Below the pieces are notes generated by a model. The model searched no databases and was not told where the DNA came from. It worked only from the letters and a program-made list of their open reading frames with translations. Shown piece after piece: positions 1 through 8,754 of a stretch of 64,000 nt of DNA. The translations under genes were made by a program, and so were the position numbers. Every line of letters starts with the position of its first letter. Position 1 is the stretch's first letter. Source of the DNA: Thioclava dalianensis. GTDB taxonomy: Bacteria > Pseudomonadota > Alphaproteobacteria > Rhodobacterales > Rhodobacteraceae. The stretch spans positions 1 through 64,000 of the forward strand of contig NZ_JHEH01000015.1 in NCBI RefSeq assembly GCF_000715505.1, given 5' to 3'.

Positions 1-65
1 GAGCCTAGTAATTCCATTGCCAGAAAGATATATATTTAGAGAGTAATATTAAAGTGTCTAATAAC
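1..65. other. AT-rich segment beyond the arsC breakpoint
   Basis: These bases are markedly AT-rich compared with the GC-rich genes beside them, and the arsC homology ends at their border. This looks like the edge of an inserted or recombined piece, such as a mobile element end, but no transposase or terminal repeat is visible in so short a stretch. A contig edge or assembly chimera is an alternative. Confidence 0.4.
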
Positions 66-253
66 TGCCGGGGATTTCGTTTCCTGAAGGGCGCTGTGTA
101 GGGTCAGCTCTGCTGCAGCGAATAGGGCCAGAAGCTGAGGACGGGTCCAGCCTTCCTTCAGATACTCGATGACGACCGGCTCCTCGCTCGAACGATCGCT
201 TCGACATTGCGGGAGGTCCCGCAATCCGGATTGTGATGGATGACGATGCTCAT
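66..253 (-). pseudogene. arsC: Glutaredoxin-type arsenate reductase ArsC, frameshifted and truncated
   Basis: The first 22 or so codons read like the N-terminus of the E. coli plasmid-type ArsC, including the catalytic-cysteine motif HNPDCGTSRN. The frame then shifts near position 187, where a reading frame of the same family resumes with EEPVVIEYLKEGW and continues to about codon 63. Homology stops abruptly near position 66 and the frame runs into AT-rich sequence. Full-length members are about 115-140 residues, so roughly half is missing. Its ATG (253-251) overlaps the acr3 stop codon in ATGA fashion, showing that it was the last gene of the ars operon. It is very unlikely to give an active enzyme; the ArsC domain of the fusion gene upstream could replace it. 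Confidence 0.85.
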
Positions 254-1269
254 GTCGCATGCTGGGGAAAACGTGCGCGGGTGCGGTTGGCGAAGGCCAC
301 GAGCGACAGCATGACGGGCACCTCGACCAGGACGCCCACCACCGTGGCCAGCGCTGCGCCGGAATTCAGGCCGAAAAGGGAGATGGCAACGGCAACCGCC
401 AGCTCGAAGAAATTCGACGTCCCGATCAGGGCACAGGGCGCGGCGATCCTGTGCGGCACCTTTAGGGCAAAGGCTGCGCCATAGGCCAGGGCGAAGATGC
501 CGTAGCTCTGGATGATGATCGGCACCGCGATCAGCAGGATCACCGTCGGCTTGGCGAGGATCGTTTCTCCCTGAAGCCCGAAAAGAATGGCGACGGTTGC
601 GATCAGCCCGACCACGGACCACGGCTTCACGCGGGCCGAGAACGCATCGACGGCTGCTCTGGAGCCAAGCTTGCGACGGGTGATCATACCGGCAGCAAGC
701 GGCAGGACGACATAGAGCACCGTCGCCAGCACAAGCGTTTCCCACGGCACCGACAACTCCGTCACGCCCAAAAGGAATGCCACGATCGGCGCGAAGGCCA
801 CGACCATGATCAGATCGTTCACCGAGACCTGCACCAGCGTGTAGGTGGCGTCGCCCTTGGTCAACTGCGACCAGACGAAGACCATCGCCGTGCAGGGGGC
901 CGCGCCGAGCAAGATCAGCCCGGCCGTATATTGAGCTGCATCCTCGGGGGAGATCAGCGGCGCGAAGACATGGTCGAAGAAGATCACGGCCAGAAGCGCC
1001 ATGGTGAAGGGCTTGATCAGCCAGTTGATGACCAGCGTCACCAGAAGCCCCTTGGGCTGGCGCGCGACACCGGCGACTGCGCCAAAATCCACGCCCACCA
1101 TCATCGGGTAGACCATGGCCCAGATCAGCACGGCCACGACAAGGTTCACGCTCGCGACCTCGGTCGCGGCAATCGCCTGCACAAGCCACGGCGCGCCCTG
1201 GCCGATCAGGACACCGGCAATCATCGCGAGCCCGACCCAGACGGTCAGGTAGCGTTCGAAAATACTCAT
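250..1269 (-). CDS. acr3: Arsenite efflux permease, ACR3 family
   Basis: This 339-residue inner-membrane protein has about ten hydrophobic segments and the length usual for ACR3 carriers, which export trivalent arsenite using the proton gradient. The conserved family cysteine is in [13 protein letters not shown] near residue 125, and the family motif [10 protein letters not shown] lies near residue 290. The start at 1269 was chosen because the protein begins with the family-typical [13 protein letters not shown] and the ATG overlaps the arsJ stop codon (ATGA). It would remove the arsenite made by the ArsC domain of the fusion gene at the head of the operon. The NhaD-like ArsB family is excluded by sequence character. 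Confidence 0.95.
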   Translation of the reverse strand: MSIFERYLTVWVGLAMIAGVLIGQGAPWLVQAIAATEVASVNLVVAVLIWAMVYPMMVGVDFGAVAGVARQPKGLLVTLVINWLIKPFTMALLAVIFFDHVFAPLISPEDAAQYTAGLILLGAAPCTAMVFVWSQLTKGDATYTLVQVSVNDLIMVVAFAPIVAFLLGVTELSVPWETLVLATVLYVVLPLAAGMITRRKLGSRAAVDAFSARVKPWSVVGLIATVAILFGLQGETILAKPTVILLIAVPIIIQSYGIFALAYGAAFALKVPHRIAAPCALIGTSNFFELAVAVAISLFGLNSGAALATVVGVLVEVPVMLSLVAFANRTRARFPQHAT

Positions 1270-2543
1270 GCAGACACCTCGTTCGTCTGATCGGTCAGAC
1301 GTCCCGAGGTCAGGGCCGCCAGCACGACCATGACGGCTGCCGTGCCCATGACGAGGGTCAATCCGCCGATCTGGTATGTCAGGCCGGATAGGAGCGTGCC
1401 GATCAGCCGACCGCCCGCGTTGGCCATGTAGTAAAAACCCACATCCATCGTGACCCGCTCGGATTTCGAGAAGGCGAGGATCAGGTAGGAGTGGAGCGAA
1501 GAGTTCACGGCAAACAGCGCGCCGAAAGCCAGCAGGCCCAGGACCAGCGTTATCGTCAGCCAAGTCTGCGGCCCAGGCGAAAGTGCCACGGCCACTGTCA
1601 ACGCGGCTGGCACGACGAAGAGCGCAAGAGCCCAACCGCGAGCTGCACGGATCAGCTCGCCCTCCGGGCGGCTCGCCGCGCGCAGGATCTTCGGTGCGCT
1701 GACCTGCACCATCCCATAGAGAATGACCCAGACCGCCATGAAGGTGCCGATCATGAAGAAAGCAGCGCGGTTGCCGCCCTCCGTGCCGTTCGAGAGCACC
1801 GCATAGAAGTAGATCGGGATGCCCACGACGAACCAGACGTCGCGCGCACCGAACAGGAACACGCGCGCCGCCGACAGCCAGTTGACGTTCGCCGATTTCG
1901 AGAAGACCTCGGAAAACTTGGTGCCCTTCTTGCCCTTAGGCAGGCCCGAAGGCATGAACAGCACGACCGCGACGAGGATCACGCCGAGGACGATTGACAT
2001 GCCCAGCACCGCCCAATCGAACCCAAGGACCGCCAGCAGCGCGGCGCCGAGCAGGAATCCCAGCCCCTTCACCGCGTTTTTCGAGCCCGTCAGAACCGCG
2101 ACCCAGCGAAACAGCCCGCCATCGCCCGAAGGGGCGAGCAGTTTCACCGCCGATTTCGAGGACATCTTGGCGAGATCCTTGGCCACCCCCGAAAGCCCCT
2201 GGACGCACATAACGAAGGCCACCGAGGCCGCGATGCTCCAGCCCGGATCGAGCTGCGCAAGCGCAAGCAGCGCGACCACCTGCAACCCAAGACCAGCATA
2301 AAGAGTCGAGGTCAGCCCAAACCGCAGGGCGATCCAGCCCGCAGCAAGATTGGTGATCATCCCTGCGACTTCGTAGAGGATGAACAAATATGCCAACTGC
2401 ACCGCGCTGAAACCCAGCGTGTGGAAATGCAGCAGCACCAGCATTCTGAGCGCGCCATCGGTCAGCATGAAGGCCCAATAGGCCGCAGTGACCGCGATAT
2501 AGGCAGACATCCCGTCAGGTCGGGCTTGCGCGGCATTGCTCAC
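1266..2543 (-). CDS. arsJ: MFS efflux protein ArsJ (1-arseno-3-phosphoglycerate exporter)
   Basis: This is a 12-helix major facilitator protein. The N-terminal stretch [20 protein letters not shown] and the direct linkage to a glyceraldehyde-3-phosphate dehydrogenase gene mark it as ArsJ. In the known system GAPDH makes 1-arseno-3-phosphoglycerate from arsenate and ArsJ exports it, after which it falls apart outside the cell. The GTG at 2543 overlaps the gap stop codon (GTGA) and gives 425 residues. An ATG at 2510 gives 414 residues and fits the family N-terminus equally well, so the start is uncertain. The stop overlaps the acr3 start by four bases. Confidence 0.92.
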   Translation of the reverse strand: MSNAAQARPDGMSAYIAVTAAYWAFMLTDGALRMLVLLHFHTLGFSAVQLAYLFILYEVAGMITNLAAGWIALRFGLTSTLYAGLGLQVVALLALAQLDPGWSIAASVAFVMCVQGLSGVAKDLAKMSSKSAVKLLAPSGDGGLFRWVAVLTGSKNAVKGLGFLLGAALLAVLGFDWAVLGMSIVLGVILVAVVLFMPSGLPKGKKGTKFSEVFSKSANVNWLSAARVFLFGARDVWFVVGIPIYFYAVLSNGTEGGNRAAFFMIGTFMAVWVILYGMVQVSAPKILRAASRPEGELIRAARGWALALFVVPAALTVAVALSPGPQTWLTITLVLGLLAFGALFAVNSSLHSYLILAFSKSERVTMDVGFYYMANAGGRLIGTLLSGLTYQIGGLTLVMGTAAVMVVLAALTSGRLTDQTNEVSA

Positions 2544-3538
2544 AGCGAAGACCCGACCATCAGTGCCACGTCCACCAGCCGGTTGGCATAGCCCCATTCG
2601 TTGTCATACCAGGCGTAGACCTTCAGCTGCGTGCCATTGATCACCATGGTCGACGGCGCGTCGATGATCGAGGAACGCGGATCGTTGGTGTAATCGGTTG
2701 AGACGAGCGGCCGCGTCTCGTAGCCGAGAATACCTTTCAGCGGGCCATTGGCCGCAGCCTCGAAGGCGGCGTTGACCTCTTCCGCCGTGACCTCGCGCTC
2801 CAGCTCGAAGACGCAGTCGGTCAGCGAGGCGTTGAGCAGCGGCACGCGCACCGCATGGCCGTTCAGACGGCCCTTCAGTTCCGGATAGATCAAGGTGATC
2901 GCGGTGGCCGAGCCGGTCGTCGTCGGGATCAGCGCGTTCAGCGCAGACCGCGCCCGACGCAGGTCCTTTGCCGGGCGATCGACGATGGTCTGGGTGTTGG
3001 TCACATCATGGATCGTGGTGATCGAGCCGTGCTTGATGCCGAATGTCTCGTGAACCACCTTCACCACTGGCGCGAGGCAGTTGGTCGTGCAGGAAGCCGC
3101 AGTGACGATCCGGTGCTCTGCTGGATCATAAGTCTCGTTGTTGACGCCGTAGACGATGTTGGCCGCGTTGCCGTCCTTGACCGGAGCAGAGACCACGACC
3201 TTCTTCACCCCCGCATCGAAGTAGGGGGCGATCTTGGCCTCGGTCTTGAAAACGCCGGTGCAGTCGATCACCACATCAACGCCTTCGAGCGGCAGATCCG
3301 CAATCGCCTGAGTGCCGATGAACGGCAGGCGCGTGCCGTTGATCGTGACGCTCTCGGCGTCATACGAGAACGCGGCATCCCAACGGCCGTGGACCGTATC
3401 GAACTCCAGCAGATGCGCGTGCATCTCGGGGTCGCCCACAGCGTCATTGATCCATGCGATTTTGGCGCCGCTTTCGATTAGGGGCTTCAGGGCAAGCTTG
3501 CCCATGCGGCCAAGGCCATTCAGCGCGTAGGTGGTCAT
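2540..3538 (-). CDS. gap: Glyceraldehyde-3-phosphate dehydrogenase of the ars operon
   Basis: This 332-residue type I GAPDH has an N-terminal NAD-binding Rossmann motif (NGLGRMG) and the catalytic cysteine at residue 150 in [12 protein letters not shown] conserved C-terminal substrate-binding region ends in [14 protein letters not shown]. Placed directly before arsJ and after the ArsR-ArsC fusion, it is expected to use arsenate instead of phosphate, forming unstable 1-arseno-3-phosphoglycerate for ArsJ. Its ATG overlaps the stop of the fusion gene and its stop overlaps arsJ, so translation is probably coupled. A general glycolytic role is possible but the context argues for the arsenic-specific copy. 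Confidence 0.93.
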   Translation of the reverse strand: MTTYALNGLGRMGKLALKPLIESGAKIAWINDAVGDPEMHAHLLEFDTVHGRWDAAFSYDAESVTINGTRLPFIGTQAIADLPLEGVDVVIDCTGVFKTEAKIAPYFDAGVKKVVVSAPVKDGNAANIVYGVNNETYDPAEHRIVTAASCTTNCLAPVVKVVHETFGIKHGSITTIHDVTNTQTIVDRPAKDLRRARSALNALIPTTTGSATAITLIYPELKGRLNGHAVRVPLLNASLTDCVFELEREVTAEEVNAAFEAAANGPLKGILGYETRPLVSTDYTNDPRSSIIDAPSTMVINGTQLKVYAWYDNEWGYANRLVDVALMVGSSL

Positions 3539-4368
3539 GCCAGTGTCTCGGGGCTGGTGCGGCCGATGTCGTCCACGGCGTTTTGCAATGCAATGCGGTC
3601 GAGGGTGTCGATCGGCAGGGCGACAAAGGCTTCGATCCGGTGCCTGAGCGCCCCGTAAGCCTGCTGGAAGGCCAGCGCCTTTTCAGCATTGGTGCCTTCA
3701 ACCTTGACCGGGTCCGGCATACCCCAATGACCACTGACCGGTTGTCCTTCCCAAGCGGGGCACTCTTCATTCGCAGCCTGATCACAGACCGTGAAGACGA
3801 AATCAAAATGCGGCGCGTCGGGGCGGGAAAATTCGGACACGTCCTTCGAGCGCAGGACGGAAACGTCATGTCCCTTGTCCTGCAGGACCTGCACTGCAAA
3901 GGGGTTGAGCTGCGAACCGGTGCGGGTTCCCGCCGAGTAAACCTCGAAACGGTCGCCCGCAGCCTTGCGCAGGATCGACTCGGCAAAAATGGACCGCGCG
4001 GAATTGCCCACGCAGATGAAGAGAACATTGTATTTGCGGTCAGACATGGGGGTGGTTCCTGTGCTGAAAGGCATGCAGATATCGGGACGGCCACGGCAGC
4101 AATCGCTGAATAGATATCCAAACAGCCGTTTCACCGTGGTCATATTGATCGCGTAGAGAAGCGACGTGCCCGCCCGCTGCTGGTCCACCAACTGGTCCCG
4201 CGTCAGCGCGGACAGGTATGTGGACATGGTGCTCGCCTTGACGCCGAGCGCGGAAGCGATCTCCCCGGCCGGAACGCGATCGGGGTATCGGCGCATCAGC
4301 AACCGGAAAATCGCCAGTCGCTGCGGATGGCCGAGGGTGGACAGTTGGTCGGGAATCTCTTTTTCCAT
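3535..4368 (-). CDS. ArsR repressor fused to low-molecular-weight-phosphatase-type ArsC arsenate reductase
   Basis: This is one uninterrupted 277-residue frame with two domains. Residues 1-100 form a winged-helix ArsR repressor with three cysteines in the C-terminal region of that domain (C90, C91, C98, in [10 protein letters not shown]), a likely arsenite sensor. Residues 108-250 form a reductase of the low-molecular-weight phosphatase fold with the P-loop CVGNSARS (C119 to R125) and a second cysteine pair in [11 protein letters not shown] for a redox relay. The gene is first in the ars operon and likely autoregulates it from the AT-rich inverted repeat at its start codon. Met108 follows an AGGA about ten bases upstream, so a free ArsC could also be made from inside the gene. 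Confidence 0.93.
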   Translation of the reverse strand: MEKEIPDQLSTLGHPQRLAIFRLLMRRYPDRVPAGEIASALGVKASTMSTYLSALTRDQLVDQQRAGTSLLYAINMTTVKRLFGYLFSDCCRGRPDICMPFSTGTTPMSDRKYNVLFICVGNSARSIFAESILRKAAGDRFEVYSAGTRTGSQLNPFAVQVLQDKGHDVSVLRSKDVSEFSRPDAPHFDFVFTVCDQAANEECPAWEGQPVSGHWGMPDPVKVEGTNAEKALAFQQAYGALRHRIEAFVALPIDTLDRIALQNAVDDIGRTSPETLA

Positions 4369-4390
4369 ATTTCATGTAATAGTAAAATAT
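4367..4390. promoter_or_regulatory. Candidate ArsR operator in the ars promoter
   Basis: An AT-rich inverted repeat, ATATTT followed by 12 bases and then AAATAT, lies at and just upstream of the start codon of the ArsR-ArsC fusion. AT-rich imperfect palindromes at this position are usual for ArsR sites. Assignment rests on position and symmetry only. Confidence 0.4.
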
Positions 4391-4541
4391 AAGACGCCCG
4401 CCAAGTGAAAGTTTCGTAACGATCCATTTCCATCAAGGCAGCGCTCTGTTTCTTGCCCCACTTCAAGCTAAGCGTATTGTGCCGTGCCCCGCGATGACCA
4501 AAGGTGAGATCGGCGGGCCGCATTTCGAGATCGGAGCGGTT

Positions 4542-4996
4542 ATGGCGAAGGGAATTGAACGAAAATTCCTGCTCAGCGCGGAGACTTGGCGCGGGCTCGC
4601 CATGCAGAAGGTTGAGATCCATGACGGCCTCCTGGCATTCCGAGATAGACGAAAAATCCGGGTACGCTTCTGCGACGACAAGGCAACTCTAAGCGTCAAA
4701 GGGCCCAAGAAGGGCGTGACCCGGGACGAAATTGAATACGAGAGTCCTGCCAGCGACGGCCTTGCCCTCTTGGAAGACCATTGCGATGGCAAATTCTGAA
4801 GAAGACTCGATACTTCGTCCCCCACGACGGGTATGTCTGGACAGTCGACGAGTTTCAGGGTGTTCACGCAGGCCGCGTGTTTCCCGAGATTGAACGACCA
4901 AGCGAAGATGCTGAATTCGAGGAACCGACATGATTGGGGCGCGAAGTGTCGGGAAAGAGCCAGTATAGGCAGCTGACCCAAGTCACCAATGCAATC
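4542..4996 (+). pseudogene. CYTH-domain protein (adenylate cyclase / triphosphatase superfamily), broken
   Basis: From ATG 4542 the frame encodes the CYTH signature (IERKFLL, KIRVRFCDDKATLSVKG) and then stops at 4797-4799. A frame shifted by one base resumes the family exactly at LKKTRYFVPHDGYVWTVDEF and carries on with PEIERPSEDAEFEEP. It then meets a TGA at 4931-4933 where the family has tryptophan, followed in frame by LGREVSGKSQYRQL, the normal C-terminal motif. The first glutamate of the ExExK metal motif is glycine here (MAKGIERKF). Three independent lesions show the gene is dead. An intact copy would act on triphosphate substrates. Confidence 0.85.
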
Positions 4997-5059
4997 CGGG
5001 CGCATCTGGCAGAGTTCGGCATCGTGGTGCCGATAGGCGTCCATAATGTCGGGCGTCTG

Positions 5060-5176
5060 CTATGTCACACCGATTTGACGCACCGCCGCGGCATTCGTTG
5101 CGCCTTGTCCTTGCAGACCTTCAACCTGCCGAAGCTTCGATACAATCTCCTCGGGCTTCTCTCGTATTCCAGCCAT
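5060..5176 (-). pseudogene. IS3-family transposase OrfA fragment
   Basis: The minus strand from ATG 5176 reads MAGIREKPEEIVSKLRQVE and, after 38 codons, RQIGVT, which is the helix-turn-helix N-terminus of OrfA from IS3-type elements. A TAG at 5062-5060 then interrupts it where related elements have a sense codon, and homology is lost after the following glutamine-threonine. No OrfB is present. The bases 5200-5236 just upstream, containing GGTTGGTGGACCACTTTCAG, may be the element's outer end. The remnant separates two other decayed genes and probably caused their damage. Confidence 0.7.
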
Positions 5177-5244
5177 CGCTGATCCTCCAATTTGCGGGAT
5201 GAGCCTATCCCGGTTGGTGGACCACTTTCAGGGGGCTACTCTAG

Positions 5245-5568
5245 GTGGCGGTGCTGGACCCGGATACGCTCGGCCTTGGCCTGACGGTCTTCGTCATGCT
5301 GGAGGCGATGGAGCCGACGCCGGAATGGCGCGCGGCCTTCCTCTCAACGCTCGCCACGCTCGACCCGGTGCGCGATGTCTATCGGCTGGCGGGGAGCTAG
5401 GATTTCCCCCTGCGCGTCGTCATCTCGGATACGGCGGGTTTCGATGCGCTCTAGGAAGAGCTCGCCGCCCGAGTCCGGCTGAAATCCGTCAAATCGCTCT
5501 TTGCGCTCGAACGCGTCGCGATGAGGTCCGCCCTGCCCCTGTCAAAGATGGCCGCCGCGCGGTTGTGA
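5245..5568 (+). pseudogene. AsnC/Lrp-family regulator, C-terminal remnant with two in-frame stops
   Basis: In one frame from GTG 5245 to TGA 5566-5568 the translation matches the effector-binding (RAM) half of AsnC/Lrp regulators: AVLDPDTLGLGLTVFVML, VRDVYRLAGS, DFPLRVVISDTAGFDAL and KSLFALERV. TAG stops at 5398-5400 and 5452-5454 interrupt it, both where a tyrosine codon would need one base change. The helix-turn-helix half is missing and the gene begins just after the likely IS end at about 5236. I read this as a regulator beheaded by an insertion and then decayed. Confidence 0.75.
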
Positions 5569-5630
5569 CCTGACGGCACGGCCTATCGGCGGTTCAAGGC
5601 GCTCGACCATGCCGCCGCGCGATGACGAAA

Positions 5631-5648
5631 TTGTCAAAAAACTTTCAT
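5631..5648 (+). promoter_or_regulatory. Pho box-like PhoB site upstream of phoX
   Basis: The 18 bases TTGTCAAAAAACTTTCAT match 15 of 18 positions of the PhoB consensus of two 7-base repeats separated by 4 bases. A weaker third repeat, GTTCACG, follows at the correct 11-base period at 5653-5659. The site lies 158 bases before the start of a secreted phosphatase of the PhoX family, which is typically phosphate-starvation controlled. Confidence 0.65.
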
Positions 5649-5806
5649 TGGTGTTCACGTATTCGTTTGGGCGATGATCCCACGCAAGGCTGGCCTGGTA
5701 GAGATATTCCAGCCCGAAAACATCCCGCAAGATCTGCAACGGGTGACCGCCCGGCGCTTTGTCGCGCCGAGGCTATGATCTGTTGCGCAGTACAAGGAAG
5801 ACACCG

Positions 5807-7699
5807 ATGCGCGATATCCCTCCCCACAAGATCGACGCCGATGAATGGGACGAGCTGCACTCGCCCCGCCCCGAAACTCAGGACTTCGACGCCGTGGTCG
5901 AACGCGCGATCTCGCGGCGCGGCTTTCTGGGCGGCGCGGTTGCCTTCGGCTCGGGCGCGATGGCCATGGGCACGGGTCTGCTCAGCAGCACTTCGGCCAA
6001 GGCCCAAAGCGCATCGCGCTTTGCCTTCACCCCGATCGGCATCCAGACCGATTACCAAATTCACGTGCCCGACGGCTATCAGCACGGCCTGCTCGTGAGC
6101 TGGGGCGACCCGCTTTTCGACGGCGTGCCCGCCTTCGATCACGCAACCGGTGGCGCTGTGGCCGACAGTGACAAGGTCTTCGGCGAAAACACCGACGGCA
6201 TGGAAACCTATGTGATGGGCGACAGCACCATCATGGCGGTGAACAATGAATACGTGAACCCCGACATCAACCTGCCTCATACCGAAGACGGTACCCCGCA
6301 ATCGGCGGACGATGTGCTGAAACTGCAAAACCTGCAGGGCGTCACGGTGATGGAAATCGCCGAAGGCGCGAATGGCTGGGCACCGGTCGTGGGATCGCGC
6401 TTCAACCGCCGCCTGCACCACAATGCGCCGATGGCCATTGAGGGCCCGGCCGCGGGTCACGCCTTGATGCAGACCGCCGACGACCCCGAAGGCACCCGTG
6501 TTCTGGGCACGATGGGCAATTGCGGCGCAGGCAAAACGCCCTGGGGCACCTATCTGACCTGCGAAGAGAACTTCAACGGCTATTTCGGCGCCACAGATGG
6601 CATCAAGGTCGATGAGATCACGCAGGCAGGCTATGACCGCTACGGCGTCATCGCAGAGGGTCGCTACGGCTATGAGCGCTTCGACCCCCGCTTCGATATC
6701 AGCCGGAACCCCAACGAGCCGCACCGCTTTGGCTGGGTGGTCGAGATCGACCCGACCAATCCCGACAGCACCCCGGTGAAGCGCACCGCCTTGGGCCGGT
6801 TCAAGCATGAGAATGCAGAAGTCACCCTCGCCCCCGATGGCCGTGTGGTGGTCTATCTGGGCGATGACGAGCGCGGCGAGTTCCTCTACCGCTTCGTCTC
6901 GGACGCCCCCTATGTGCCCGGTGAGGACACGTCGGATCTGTTGAACGACGGCACGCTTTATGTCGCGAAGTTCCACGATGACCAGACCGGCGAATGGCTG
7001 GCCCTGACGCCCGAGACCACCGGCATGGACCCGGCGGAGATGCTGATCTTCGTGCGTCAGGCTGCCTCGAAACTGGGGGCAACCACGATGGACCGCCCCG
7101 AATGGATCGCGGTGAACCCCTATGCGGTTGAGGCCTATTGCTGCCTGACCAACAACAAGAACCGCGGCCTCAAGGCCAATGCGGGCGGCGACGAGACACC
7201 GGTGGGCGGCCCCAATCCGCGCGAAGCCAATAAGTTCGGGCAAATCGTCCGCTGGTATCCCAGCGACGACGATCACGCGGCCGACGGCTTCAGCTGGGAT
7301 CTCTACGTCATGGCGGGCAATCCCGAGACGCAGGACGGCGCCTATCGCGGCTCGGCCAATGTCACGAAGGGGAACATGTTCAACTCGCCCGATGGCATGG
7401 CCTTCGACAGCTCGGGACTGCTCTGGATCCAGACCGATGGCGATTACAGCAACGAGGGCGAGTTCGCGGGCATGGGCAACAACCAGCAGCTGGCCGGGGA
7501 CCCGGTCACCGGTGAGATCGCGCGCTTCCTGACCGCGCCCTACGGCGCAGAGGTCACGGGGCTTTGCTGGTCGGCCGACCGCCGGACCATGTTCGTAGGC
7601 ATCCAGCACCCCGGCGGCCATTGGCCGGGCAAAGAGGGCGATCTGCCGCGCTCCTCGGTGATCACGGTCAAGCGTCAGGACGGCGGCCTCGTCGGCTGA
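5807..7699 (+). CDS. phoX: Secreted PhoX-family alkaline phosphatase
   Basis: This 630-residue protein belongs to the PhoX (DUF839) phosphatases, which remove phosphate from organic phosphomonoesters in the periplasm or outside the cell using calcium and iron. A Tat signal with the twin-arginine motif SRRGFLGG lies near residues 39-46, followed by a hydrophobic run ending in AKAQS. Family signatures include NGWAPVVGSRFNRRL, GNCGAGKTPWGTYLTCEEN and SPDGMAFDSSGLLWIQTDG. ATG 5807 was chosen over an upstream in-frame ATG because AAGGAAG sits seven bases before it. A terminator follows immediately, so the gene is transcribed alone, probably under PhoB. Confidence 0.93.
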   Translation: MRDIPPHKIDADEWDELHSPRPETQDFDAVVERAISRRGFLGGAVAFGSGAMAMGTGLLSSTSAKAQSASRFAFTPIGIQTDYQIHVPDGYQHGLLVSWGDPLFDGVPAFDHATGGAVADSDKVFGENTDGMETYVMGDSTIMAVNNEYVNPDINLPHTEDGTPQSADDVLKLQNLQGVTVMEIAEGANGWAPVVGSRFNRRLHHNAPMAIEGPAAGHALMQTADDPEGTRVLGTMGNCGAGKTPWGTYLTCEENFNGYFGATDGIKVDEITQAGYDRYGVIAEGRYGYERFDPRFDISRNPNEPHRFGWVVEIDPTNPDSTPVKRTALGRFKHENAEVTLAPDGRVVVYLGDDERGEFLYRFVSDAPYVPGEDTSDLLNDGTLYVAKFHDDQTGEWLALTPETTGMDPAEMLIFVRQAASKLGATTMDRPEWIAVNPYAVEAYCCLTNNKNRGLKANAGGDETPVGGPNPREANKFGQIVRWYPSDDDHAADGFSWDLYVMAGNPETQDGAYRGSANVTKGNMFNSPDGMAFDSSGLLWIQTDGDYSNEGEFAGMGNNQQLAGDPVTGEIARFLTAPYGAEVTGLCWSADRRTMFVGIQHPGGHWPGKEGDLPRSSVITVKRQDGGLVG

Positions 7700-7718
7700 T
7701 CACTACACGCACCGAAAG

Positions 7719-7746
7719 GGCCCCGGATCTCACCGGGGCCATTTTC
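7719..7746 (+). terminator. Rho-independent terminator of phoX
   Basis: A perfect 8-base-pair stem (GGCCCCGG / CCGGGGCC) with a six-base loop is followed by ATTTTC, 19 bases after the phoX stop codon. Confidence 0.85.
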
Positions 7747-7904
7747 TTTGGCCTCAGATGCGCCCGGCCTGTCGCGTGCAAAGCGTGCACCGGACCTTAT
7801 ACGCAACTCCCACGCGATGGCCTGTCTCACCAACCCGTTAATTTACGTCGCAACCGGATGCGCTAGCTCTGAGATACAGACTGCGCGCAAGGGATGCCAA
7901 AATC

Positions 7905-8726
7905 ATGTGTGAACTCTTTGCCTTATCCTCCAATGCCCCGGTGAACATCCGTTACGATCTCGACCGGTTTGCCGCCGAGGGCGGAGAGCTGCATCAAAAC
8001 CGGGATGGCTGGGGCATCGTCTTTACCGAAGGGCGCGATGCGCATTGCTTTCGCGAGGCGAATGCCGCCAGCCAAAGCCCGCTGGATCGGTTCTTGCGCG
8101 AGCATTCCAGACCGCAGTCCAATGTGATTGCCCATGTCCGGCGCGCATCGCGTGGCGCAGGCGCGCTGGAGAACACCCATCCGTTTCGGCGTATCCGCGC
8201 GGGCCGCGCTCAGCATTTCGCCCATAACGGCACGCTCAACGGGCTGGAAGACAGTCCCGGCGTCGCACCCTATCTCACCCAAAGAGTTGGCGAGACCGAC
8301 AGTGAGCTGGCCTTTCTCCTATTGCTCGACCGGCTGGAGCGCGCGGCCCCCGATCACGAAAATATCGCCGCGCGGTTCGAGGTGTTTCGCGCTTTTTGCG
8401 GCGAGATGGCGGGGTTTGGCTCGGCAAATTTCCTATGGCTTGATGGCACGGTGCTTTATGTGCACGCCGATCAGCGGGTTTTCGAAACGCCGGAGGGGCT
8501 GTCAAAGCCGCAACCGCCCGGTCTGCATCTGCTGACCCCCGCGCCCGGCGCTGTGGACCGGGCGCATGAGTTCACCGGAGCAACGCTGTCGCACCTGCCT
8601 GAGCACCTCGCGGTTTTCGCAAGCCTCCCGCTCAGTGACGCGGATTGGGAACCCCTGCCCCGCGGCACGGTCATGGCCGTGGCTCAGGGCAAAATTCTAC
8701 ATCGCGATTGTGTGGCGCAGGGCTGA
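7905..8726 (+). CDS. Class II glutamine amidotransferase domain protein (YafJ type)
   Basis: This 273-residue protein starts MCELFALSS, so the nucleophilic cysteine is exposed at residue 2 once methionine is removed, as in N-terminal-nucleophile glutaminases. Further family marks are NRDGWGIVF, the arginine-rich IAHVRRASRG, THPF and FAHNGTLNG. These proteins resemble the glutaminase part of amidotransferases (YafJ, EgtC) but lack a fused synthetase domain, so the ammonia acceptor is unknown. It is a single gene; no ergothioneine genes are near it. Confidence 0.85.
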   Translation: MCELFALSSNAPVNIRYDLDRFAAEGGELHQNRDGWGIVFTEGRDAHCFREANAASQSPLDRFLREHSRPQSNVIAHVRRASRGAGALENTHPFRRIRAGRAQHFAHNGTLNGLEDSPGVAPYLTQRVGETDSELAFLLLLDRLERAAPDHENIAARFEVFRAFCGEMAGFGSANFLWLDGTVLYVHADQRVFETPEGLSKPQPPGLHLLTPAPGAVDRAHEFTGATLSHLPEHLAVFASLPLSDADWEPLPRGTVMAVAQGKILHRDCVAQG

Positions 8727-8754
8727 GCCGCGGCTCCGGCGCTCACACGCGCCG

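Noticed and set aside
4934-5182. 82-codon frame as an independent gene
   Set aside because: Its first residues are the C-terminus of the CYTH pseudogene and the rest is antisense to the IS remnant.
5398-5454. TAG recoding in the AsnC/Lrp-like frame
   Set aside because: The gene also lacks its DNA-binding half and adjoins other dead genes; decay is the simpler reading.
5645-7621. A 658-codon open frame on the minus strand
   Set aside because: It is antisense to phoX, whose frame has clear family motifs; the antisense translation has none.
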